DNA of 64,000 nucleotides from Arachnopeziza araneosa (lineage: Eukaryota; Ascomycota; Leotiomycetes; Helotiales; Arachnopezizaceae). The stretch spans positions 1-64,000 of the forward strand of contig QYAI01000080.1 of the NCBI GenBank assembly GCA_003988855.1. The letters are read 5' to 3'. The notes beneath the pieces were generated by a model, which saw only the letters and a program-made list of their open reading frames with translations, was not told the origin of the DNA and did no database searches. Positions 8,936-17,852 of this stretch are shown one piece after another (the stretch's first letter is position 1; each line of letters opens with the position of its first letter). Made by a program: the position numbers and the translations under genes.

Positions 8936-10482
8936 TTAACACCTGATTTCTTTATGTAACCTAGACATATATGAAATATCACGTTGTAAGTCCGAAACCC
9001 CGTTCAAGATATGATAAAATATATCACTAACGTCTCGAAATAGTCGCTTGGTGTGAAGAAAGTCTAGCTGAGAGGTAGTGATGGCTGCGCTAGGACGGGC
9101 GTTGATATTTGTTTGAAGCATATCACGACTAACTGTGATAAGAGATCTGACCACCCGATCAGTAGGATGACAGGAAATTTCTGTCAACCACTCTGTTACT
9201 CCCTGTTTTAAGGAATAGTTCTCAAAAAAAAGTAATCGATGTAATTCTCTTGATGATAACGAGGTGATCTACATCTTTCTCGAAACTTCGCAAGGCTAGT
9301 AGGACCTCCCTCGATATAGGTAGCAATCTCCGTTATAAGGCAACCAAAAGACCAGATATCGTACGATCGTCCCACTTTCTGGCGATCCATTTCTTCATTC
9401 ATACATTCAGGGGCAACGTAATCTCCTCTATTTGGGTTCCAAATGCTTAGATCGTTCTGATCAGATAGCTTAGAACGAGCAAGGCCAAAATCAGTCAAAA
9501 CGAAAGTTTTTGGTGTAACTAGAATATTTGCTGGTCTGATATCATGATAGCATCCGAAGCTGTCAATGAGTTCAGGACTCAGTCTGCTGCGTATCCTGAA
9601 GTTATGAACAACTTCCATGGCGGAAGATAAACCGGCAAGTGCTGCGTAGAAAGTTACATTGTGTTGAAAGTCTCCGTATCTTGATGTCTCAGAAAACATT
9701 GTGGCTATGTCAATAGCGAGAAAAGGAAAAATGAGGTTGTGAGTGTTCAAGAAAGTGTAACTACCAAGTAGTTGGACGATATTTGGATGTCGAAGGGTGT
9801 AGTAAAGATCTAGGTATTCTCTCTCTTCTCGGAAAGCTCTTTCGGTGTTTTCTGCTTTATTTTTCTGCTTAATGTGTTTGCGAACAGTCTTGACCGTCGC
9901 CTCATCCTTTTGTGAGATTAGCATTGAAAAATGAAGATAATACAATCAAGATCGAAAAGAACATACCTGAGTCTCTATAAAATCCTGTAATTGGGACGGA
10001 ATTATAAGTGCACTGATTATCCCACCAGCTCCTTGGCCTATCGTTTTCTCGTCTAGAAAAGGCAGGATAGCGTAATCTGGCAAGATCATATGAGTCGAAT
10101 GCTTGCCGAAGTGCCACGGAAAGAATTCCCATTGGGTCTCCTTGTGGAATCGTGAATCAAGATGCGGCGCAATGCGTTTTAGTTCCGCCTCATGAAATAT
10201 TGGGAAACGATTATCAAGAGTATTGTGCTCGAGAAAGTGAGTGATAAAACCTTCTTGTTTGATCCAAACTAAACAGCAGAACAAGCGTAATCCACCATCC
10301 ATGATTGTGTCTGCAACAACGGAACGGCGAAAAAGTGGGACAGCATAGACTAAACTATCAAAAACGAGCTCTTTTGTAATGCTGCGCTTTAATTCGTCAT
10401 GAATGAAGAAGTGTTTGTCCGAGGCGGATGTCTTGCAGAGTGAGGCTACCAGGCTATGTATTGTCTTTGACGGGTCTTCCAT
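8936..10482 (-). pseudogene. Protein kinase gene with homopolymer frameshift
   Basis: A lineage-specific fungal protein kinase. Exon 1 (9967-10482, 172 codons) holds an N-terminal region with 'QWEFFPWHF' and 'ILPFLDEKTIGQGAGG', the last being the glycine loop. A 60-nt intron (9907-9966) follows. Exon 2 carries VKTVRK (likely the ATP lysine), catalytic loop HDIRPANIL (293-301), DFGLA (311-315), YVAPE, and 'YDIWSFGCLI'. All core catalytic residues look intact. At 9224-9231 an A8 run (T8 in the coding strand) breaks the frame. The expected C-lobe end (GVTEWLTEIS, then 'SRDMLQTNINARPSAA') continues in another frame to 8936. Two bases fewer or one base more in the run would restore the frame. The locus is either a young pseudogene or has a sequencing error. 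Confidence 0.75.
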
Positions 10483-11280
10483 TTTAAGGCACCGGTTAAG
10501 CTTACAGATCAAAGATGTAAATGGGGGTTTAAAAGATATTGCTGAGCTTAGGTAGCTTTTTATTATATTTGATGACCTCTGTGTTTGATATGCGCTTTGA
10601 CATATAGATAGCATCAGGCTGAGATTAGGCCTTACCTAACATTTCGCGGGAAGGCACGTGAAAGTTCACGTGATACAATTATTGCACGATGCGCAGAGGC
10701 AGGGTAGCAATTCATTCTCCGTACGGTGTCCAATTCTGTGGGTAACCAGGTCTTCTAGTGTAGCTCATCAAGACCACCTAGTGCGATCCATTGCGTAGGT
10801 AGGATGCTTTCTTAGAGAGTAATATCTCTCTTCATGCAGGGAGTTTACAGTTATCACCACCTTTTTTGGATTTGACCTGTCACGAAAATTGCCCCCGCGA
10901 AACAAGGTAGGTGGCTTCATGCGCTCTGTTTGTAGATGCAATGACTTTTGATGTACATAAATGCTGAGCGCTGCCTTTGATTCTCTTGTTTTCTCCTTGA
11001 AGCTATTCGATACACCAGTCCCACGCTCAAGAATGTCTATTGATATACTCGTATTCAAGGAAGATATAAAATACATGCTCTGCAACGCAAAAAAAGCTAC
11101 TAAAACCCCGATCTGCGGTGTACACCTACAACAGAAACGTTGTGCATCTTTATTTACTCAGAATGGAACTGGAGCTGAGAATAAACGTCGCGCTTCGTTG
11201 CTTATGGATCACATTATTTCAGCATCATTTATTAACTAATATTAACATATTTTCACTTCAACCCACACTTCTTGAACCCA
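10483..11280. other. Intergenic region upstream of kinase
   Basis: This lies between the kinase start and the 3' end of the glycerophosphodiesterase gene. A GCACGTGA-type sequence appears near 10654, followed by a second CACGTGA near 10667 (bases 10653-10673 read 'GGCACGTGAAAGTTCACGTG'), making a small inverted pair. A minus-strand frame at 10768-11085 has no recognised features and is not called. Confidence 0.45.
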
Positions 11281-12540
11281 TCAGTGATGATGTTTCAGCC
11301 CATAATCAAGCCCAAAACAATTAGCATAGAAGCTAACCGTGCTGGCCCAATCCGTAAAGATGGCCTTGATACCCACCTGTTGAAACAGAACATCAAGGAC
11401 TAAATACTCCTGTCCATCATAGCTGATTCCCGGCTCTAGGCTCGTGTAATAGTACTCCTGGTTCTTGGCGACGAGAGCCAGTGGACCGGAACGCTCAAAG
11501 GTCCAGGTGATGATATCCAGGCCCACGCGCTGGGCTTCCAGGGCGTAGGAACTCGGGATGATGGTCTTGTTATCCGGGGTCAGGGCGAGGAGGTATCCGA
11601 AGGGAGGAGCGATGATGGTCACGCCCTTAGCCTTGAGACTCGCCAGGCGCGCGACGTCGGTGGTGTAGGTATCCGGGGTGTCGCCGTCCTCATCGAGGAA
11701 GACGAGCTGTGGGGCAAAGGCCGGGTATTCCTCGATCCACTGGTAGATGTCTGGGGGGTTAAAGCTCTGGGTCCACACGCGCTTGGGGTCAATGCCGCGC
11801 CTGATGAAGGTGTCGAGCATGTCCCGGGCGTACTGCTCTTGGGTGTAGCCGTTGAAGGGCATGGGAACCTGGGGAGGCGGCTGCTTGAGTTCTGGGGTGA
11901 AATCCCGGCCGAGAGAGCCAACCAGCGTGATGTAGCTGTCCAGAGTCATGACTGTGCCGCAGGTGTCGTAGAGCTCGCTTCGCCAGGTGGGTGTTCCGTA
12001 CTGGTAGTCTTTCACATTGGTCGCGCTGGCGTTAAAACCGTCTTGTTTCCCACAGAGGGTCTGGTACTCGGCTATGGTGATATCACTGGTACAGCAGAGA
12101 GCATTGGCTGGGGAGGTGGCATTGGCTGGAGTGAAGGGAGTGGTACATTTCTTGGCTAGTTCCGGGTGGAGGAGGATGTTTGTGGTAGTGTGGAGATCGC
12201 AGAGAGAATGGCGGCAGACAAGTCCTCGATCATGGGTGAAGGAGACATCGCATTCCAAGATGCCGGCGCCCATTCGAGCACCGGCCATTGTCGATTGAAC
12301 AGTCTCTTCGGGGAAGAAGAGCGTTCCGCCACCACGATGACCGATAGTACTCTTGGTGATGCTGTAAGGTCCATTCTCACACGATTGAAGTTTCGTCTTC
12401 AATGGAGAATCGGTCATGTTATTGATGAGAAAGAAAGGTCTAGGGTCAAAAGAGACCTTATAATGTTCATCATGACGTGGTTGGTGAGGAAGAGCAGCAG
12501 CAGTAGCCGCGAGAACTAGGAGACCGAAACTATAAGCCAT
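11281..12540 (-). CDS. Secreted glycerophosphodiester phosphodiesterase
   Basis: A single-exon gene of 419 residues. It hydrolyses deacylated phospholipids to an alcohol and glycerol-3-phosphate, here probably outside the cell for phosphate or carbon scavenging. The start MAYSFGLLVLAATAAALPHQ gives a clear signal peptide with likely cleavage after AAA or ALP. GDPD landmarks: GHRGGG (67-72) with catalytic His; the Glu at 78 in FPEETVQS; ECDVSFTHD (96-104) and the second His in CRHSLCDLHTTT (109-120). These are the metal-binding and acid/base residues of the TIM barrel. The C-terminal 'GIKAIFTDWAS' fits the last barrel strand. Several N-glycosylation sequons (NMT, NAT) fit secretion. Longer upstream in-frame ATGs would spoil the signal peptide, and a TATA box lies 41-48 bp upstream of this ATG. 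Third codon positions are GC-rich compared with neighbours, as in well-expressed genes. Confidence 0.93.
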   Translation of the reverse strand: MAYSFGLLVLAATAAALPHQPRHDEHYKVSFDPRPFFLINNMTDSPLKTKLQSCENGPYSITKSTIGHRGGGTLFFPEETVQSTMAGARMGAGILECDVSFTHDRGLVCRHSLCDLHTTTNILLHPELAKKCTTPFTPANATSPANALCCTSDITIAEYQTLCGKQDGFNASATNVKDYQYGTPTWRSELYDTCGTVMTLDSYITLVGSLGRDFTPELKQPPPQVPMPFNGYTQEQYARDMLDTFIRRGIDPKRVWTQSFNPPDIYQWIEEYPAFAPQLVFLDEDGDTPDTYTTDVARLASLKAKGVTIIAPPFGYLLALTPDNKTIIPSSYALEAQRVGLDIITWTFERSGPLALVAKNQEYYYTSLEPGISYDGQEYLVLDVLFQQVGIKAIFTDWASTVSFYANCFGLDYGLKHHH

Positions 12541-12580
12541 CTTGATTGATCTGAAAGGAACCGGACAGCTACAACGGTGG

Positions 12581-12588
12581 TTTATATA
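12581..12588 (-). promoter_or_regulatory. TATA box of the GDPD gene
   Basis: The minus strand reads TATATAAA here, 41-48 bp upstream of the chosen ATG at 12540. This is a textbook core-promoter element and supports the short start. Confidence 0.6.
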
Positions 12589-12976
12589 CACCAGGCATCG
12601 CGAAGTCCCAAATCCACGGCCGCGGGATCTTGCAGACAATCAACAAGTCCTTGAAGGCGATCGCGCACACGTGTAGGAATGCAGACATTCGACTGACAGC
12701 TCTATATGGAGGCATGTACAAGCTTCGAGGCTCCTGCCTGCCAAGAGACCGAACAGGGAAGTTTATCCAATTTGCACATATCCCGCAAATCTAGACCTGG
12801 GTGTCACCCACGTGCTGTGGGATTGATTGGTGGCCAGGGAGGTACAGCCTTGTCGTCGATGCAAGTCAGCCTTGGCATTGGAGGGGGGTTGACAGGATCG
12901 CCTGAGAGAGGACAATTAAGAAGGTCACTCCTTTGCGGGGCTTCCGGTTGGCAGCTGTTGCGTCATCAGTGCCCCC

Positions 12977-13151
12977 AGGAGATGCAGCACCTGGCACGCT
13001 TCTGTGTTCTCAATTGCCTATATTACATTACTCTAGACTTGCTCTTCGGAATTTGGTTTGGAATGTTGAATTTAGCATGCGACAATCAAAGTATTTTGAA
13101 TGCGGAATTTGGCATACGACAATCAAAAGTGTTTTTGACAGCGAGGCACGA
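12977..13151 (-). repeat. Dispersed monomer-array repeat, copy A
   Basis: Read on the minus strand, it begins GCCTCGCTGTC and continues with two tandem monomers built on ACACTTTTGATTGTCG and TACTTTGATTGTCGCATG. It ends in AGAAGCGTGC...GCATCTCC. The same order of elements occurs on the plus strand at 50437-50716 and 56213-56545. It has no coding capacity. I do not recognise it; a non-autonomous mobile element or a solo terminal repeat is possible. Confidence 0.65.
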
Positions 13152-13770
13152 GTTAGTGTACAGTGAAACGTCTCGAAAAGGCAAGCCTTCTTAGCCCGGA
13201 TTTCCAAGGAAGCCCGGATTAGACAACTTAAAGTAGTAAGTAAACAAGGCATAAACATCAAAGTCGTTGTCTGCAGCACTGATGTGTGAAAGCGACAGAG
13301 CAACTGTACATAATAGACTGCTACATTGCTATTCTGCAGATATCTTATCTGATAGAAGTTAGAGAAACTAAAAAGAGCTATCGAAAGATGGAACTGTAGA
13401 GATGTACGAGAAGAAAACGAATGAAGAGAAGGACATATCGGAGAAGAAGTATCCGAAGCGTGGGTGGTGTTATATAATAGGAGTCTTTGTAACATAAATC
13501 TACGGTTTTTGTTGAGTACTTTATACCAGCCCGAAAAAAAGTCCGATTAAAAGCATGGGCAAGATACGGATATCTCATGGTGTATGAGATGCTGCTGGTC
13601 CTGACCTCTATTAAGTTCAGTGCCTTTAACTCTTCAATTCATAAGTATCAATTCTATCATTTCGCCGTCATCATCTTTTTCACTATCTTCCTCAAGGATA
13701 GCCTCTCTGTGCTTATAGCTAGACTTGTGTTCAGACAAATTACTCATGTCCGACACCACGACTAAGTATG

Positions 13771-16700
13771 TTAGTCCCACATGAAGTGATAAATAGCCCA
13801 AAACTGACCGAGAATGTTTGTCTTTGCCCCGGCGCTCAGCAGGTATTGCACAATGTTCTGAAAACCCGCAGCAACAGCCACGGCCAAAGGGGTTATTCCA
13901 CTCTCTGGAGAGTTCTCCCTTGTAATTCTCTCCATCTTGGGAAATAATCGAACCACTTCCTTGTTTCTGGAATACCTTGCCAGGTACTCGAGGGAGTATG
14001 TATTGATCGATGTGTCCGAGACTAAAAACTCGGCATCAAGCTTAGCCCCTCTCATCAACAGAAACCTTACCACCGCCTCATGCCCGCCCTCTGTCGCTGA
14101 GTGCAGCGGTGTCCACCCGCGTCGCATGTGCTTCCCCATACTGTTGTTTAATGGTAAATTAACATCATATCCCCCATCGACCAGCAATCTCACTTGCTCT
14201 TCCCGACCAGCATAAGAAGCGGCCCAAATATCTCCGACAGCGTCAGTAACACGTGGCCCAGCGGTGAAATAGTTCTCATATTTCGAGCCTTGCAAAAATT
14301 TACTCAGCACGTGTACAAGATCTTGGTTGAGGATGAAGTTCTTGTAATTCTGATTGCTTAGGTACCATGGTAGTTGTAGCAATATAGCGCCTGCAGATAA
14401 AAGAAATGCGGTTCCCGATACTTCGGTCAGCGTCTTTAAAAGTGCCTCGACGTCATCTTGCCTAATATCCATTAGACAGACATTCGCATGGTAAGGCCAA
14501 TTCAACCATGCGTATATGAGGAGAGGATAGGTCTCTGAATCTGAGTCGCTCAAAGCTTTCGTATCATAGTAACGAAGATAAGAAAGACTACTCTTGAAAA
14601 TGTAGCTCTGGCCACTTTTTTCGGCTAGTTGGAAGTGAGGTGGGAACACATTGGTGCTCTCCAAGTATTCCTTAACGGAAAAATGGGCGAATAAGATGGT
14701 TCCATCGTGACCAGTTCTTGAAAACTGATCCGAATTGTCTAAATGGGACGGCCGGAACAGTTGTGTGATTGACTCATCTCCACGAAGCACAATTGGTATG
14801 CCTCGAACGAAGAATGGCTGATCAGTAACTTCTGTGATTATCACCAACCCGGACAAGATGCGCCTCACCCATGAGGCATCGGCAAATCGGTTGCTGGGCG
14901 AAAATGAAACCGAGTAGTCTTCGGGATCAGACGCTGCTGACCTTTTCGATACTTCAAAACCAGCAATTTCAGCAGCTTGTTTCAGCGACAGAGGTTGGCA
15001 TGAGTAGGCGAGCCATCGGAGGATAGCGAGAGCCTCCTCTGCGTAGTCTTCGTCGATATCTTTCAAGATACGTTCGTACGTTTCTCCCAAGGTCTTGGGT
15101 AATTTCTTGAGAGCCTTCTCGACATCTTTTTCCCTTCCCTTCTTTCCAAGCTCGACAATTTGCAAGTCGGCCCAGCGAAAGACACCATCTGCGTGCTCAG
15201 AGAGATAATTCATAACCTTCTCCTTGAGTTGGTCTGTCCATCTCTTGTACGGCTCCAGAGACATGCAGTCTTGAAGATGAATTCTGATATCGGAATTTAC
15301 GTTTGAGATATCAAACGAGACAATCTGCTTCATAATCGGGAGACTATCTACCGCAAGCTCAATATTCTTCTCTTGACGACTCGTAATCAAGACATGAACG
15401 CTCGTAAGTGTATGATAGCAAAGCTTGCTCAGAAACAACACAACGTCCTGTGGTGATGAAAATTCGTCCAGGGCATCAACAACAATATACGTCTCCTTTG
15501 CCTCATTCAACAAACTCAGAATTGTTGAGTCTAAGTCTTCATCCTTGGGATTTCGTGATGGATGATAAGCATGGTATAGTCTCTGGAAGACGAGTGGGAT
15601 AAAGTAGTGGTCAAACTGCCTCGGATCTTTCTTGATCACGCCATGAAGTAATTGGATCAAAATCGAGTACTTGAAATGTCGCAGATCTTGCTGAACTCTG
15701 TTACGGAAGGAGAAGTAAAAGTAGGCCAGGTTCCCAAGTTTTTGTTGATCGATTTCATCGACAATTGTCGATGTCAAGACTGTCTTACCAGATCCCGCTA
15801 TAGCACAGGAGAAATGCAAGTTAGTTCGTCATTTCCATTTTTGTTCGGATACCATTGAAATACCTTTCGCGCAAAGCCATAGCAGAGACCTTTCTTGTGT
15901 TTTGAATCGCTTAAATTCTCCTCCCAAGAACCACAATCCAGTACAGTTACTGGTTCTATAGCCACGAGCAACATTGTGAGCCTCCAACGGGTCAACGTAC
16001 GGTAACCAGGTCAAGTATATATCTTTAATTTTGCCTTCAACAGGCGCTGTTGAATAATTCGTAAGAGAGAAAGCGGATTTAAATTATGCTTGGCTAGACG
16101 TACAGTTGAACGATGCCCGGGCCTTGACAAGTTTTTCTACAAGCTCCTTGATCCGGGGGTCGGTAAGGTACCTTTCAGTTCCAGCCTCGATCTTATCCAG
16201 CTTCTTATGCTCTTCCAACCCAATTCCGTTCATACCTCGATCGACATTGAATCGAAAATAACGACCATCGATACCAAAGGCCGCGTGATTCTTGAAAAAC
16301 CTCTTTTCGGTAACCTCTGTTTCGGTGGCGATTGCCTTGAGGGTTTCAATGACCTCTATCAGATTGCCACCAAAGTCTTTTGTGTCTTCAATTCCAGTCC
16401 CAATGCTTATGAGACATTGTATTCTTGACAGCGCATTAGGCCATATGGATAGTGTTTCTTCGAGAACCTCTTCTACGGGATTGTTGAGACCTGTGGCTCC
16501 ATCAACAAATAACTGTCTGCCTATCTGGACTGGGTCAAAAAAAGTAGCAGCTGCAGAGGTAGCTCGAGCCGCTTCCCACACTGCGCAATCAGATCCCGCT
16601 AAGGTATCGACGGAGTCATCTGTGACATAAGATCGAAGTCGTACCGGTGTATTCAGGGCCTTGGTGAATGCGCATACGAAACTATAAAATTAGACCAAGC

Positions 16701-17298
16701 CCTACAAATTCATAGGCAGCTGAGACAAGAAAGTCAAATCTTGACTTACACTCTACAGGTATTATCAGGGCTCATGAACTTAGTGTTTTCATTTCCTTCT
16801 AGTTCTTTTGAGACGATCTTGAACTGAGTGACAAGACATTCGGATCGATAAGCGCCATCCGCTTTCCATGCATCTTTTGCTTTACCAAAAAGATTGATTT
16901 TGGCTCTCTTGGACCGAAAAGCAGCGGACGAGAGTTCGAGGTACTTGGCGATGCACTCGTCTACAGTCATGCGAAATCGACCAAGCATGATGGCGATAAG
17001 CCTAATGTGAATTGAGCGGCCGATGATTACGCCTTTGAAAACACCCAAAAGATTGTACTTACCCTCCAGTGCTTGTTCCACCGATGAGATCGAAGTAGTC
17101 GCATGGTTTAGGAGGATTTTTTGGGTCAATTCTCTTCATGAGATACTTGAGGATGATGAGAGAGGAGAGACCACGAATTCCGCCTCCATCTAAGGAATTA
17201 ATTAGCAAACAATATCTACCTTTGCTGATAACTCAAATACCTAACGAGAGTAGTTTTAATGGCCCATCGTTCGTCCTATCTAATTCTTGTGACGACAT
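13771..17298 (-). CDS. Patatin-NACHT-ankyrin NLR protein
   Basis: A fungal NOD-like receptor of 1,074 residues. Six exons: 17241-17298, 17063-17189, 16750-17001, 16104-16681, 15864-16046, 13771-15797; all junctions keep one frame. The N-terminal effector is a patatin-like phospholipase with oxyanion loop DGGGIRG (20-26), nucleophile elbow GTSTGG (Ser59) and DGATG (Asp206), so the Ser-Asp dyad is complete. A linker exon ('YRTSNCTGLWFL', 'RSLLWLCAK') leads to the NACHT domain: Walker A AGSGKTVL (400-407), Walker B 'YIVVDALDEF' and the 'LITSRQE' sensor. The C-terminus holds ankyrin-type repeats such as RGWTPLHSATEGGHEAVVRF and GITPLAVAVAAGFQNIV. A TAA between patatin and NACHT lies inside the 16047-16103 intron. 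Such NLRs are thought to oligomerise on ligand binding and release lipase activity. A HET gene lies head to head. The ankyrin tail is short, so the last repeats may be lost. Confidence 0.9.
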
Positions 17299-17852
17299 GG
17301 CGATTTTGAACTATAAGAGCAGTCTTGGCGTATAAAGTTCTGAGTTTAACACAGCAGTAAGATGGCCTTCTTTACTCATATAACCTTTACCTCTGTGTTC
17401 AGCCAAACCTCTGCTCGAAACACAGTCGCTTAAAGAAGCTGTGAAGAAACCAGCAAAACTATTATGTGGAAAATAGCAAGAAAACAATCTTTCAGCTTTC
17501 GATTCATTGAAGCGGGGTTAACACGTGCCTCCGATGCCGGAAAATGTTTATTTGACTCTAGAATGGAGGTCCATTGGCCACGAGATGTGATAATCGATAA
17601 AAACTGATCAAGAACTGCATTAATGGCAGTTATCAGCACTTATATGCTTTTCAAAGCTATTATATGAGCTCGTTGAGCATGCACGTGATCCCGGAACTGA
17701 CACAGGTGGAGGCTCAACGGACCTTACCAATCTAAGTAACGATGGCCGAGGAAATGCATGACTTCAGCGCACTCCCAATTTTCCTTTTTCGGGATATATA
17801 TATACGAACTAAAAAAATTCCACTATTTAGTTGTCATCCTGGAGCGTTCAAC
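17299..17852. promoter_or_regulatory. Bidirectional promoter of NLR/HET pair
   Basis: 554 bp separate the NLR start (minus) from the HET start (plus). It contains a TATATATATA stretch at 17795-17804 facing the HET gene and a CACGTG core at 17682. No competing gene is seen. A shared upstream region allows, but does not prove, co-regulation. Confidence 0.55.
17795..17804 (+). promoter_or_regulatory. TATA-like element of HET gene
   Basis: TATATATATA lies about 50 bp upstream of the ATG at 17853. It falls inside the longer possible reading frame that starts at 17742. It therefore argues that 17853 is the real start. Confidence 0.45.

Larger units (their letters stand above)
12541..13770. other. 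Intergenic region, divergent from repeat copy A
   Basis: This holds the GDPD promoter (12541-12700), then copy A of the dispersed monomer repeat (12977-13151), then AT-rich sequence up to the NLR stop. A short direct repeat of 'CCCGGATT' lies at 13195-13220. No further gene is visible; open frames here have no recognisable content. Confidence 0.5.

Noticed and set aside
12706..13194. 162-residue plus-strand frame
   Set aside because: It reads through repeat copy A on its non-element strand and has no domain content.
15829..16014. Separate small gene between patatin and NACHT segments
   Set aside because: It is the linker exon of the NLR; phases at both junctions join it to the patatin and NACHT exons in one frame.
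17742..17852. Upstream start of the HET gene at 17742
   Set aside because: The extra 37 codons run through a TATATATATA promoter-like element; the ATG at 17853 has better context.
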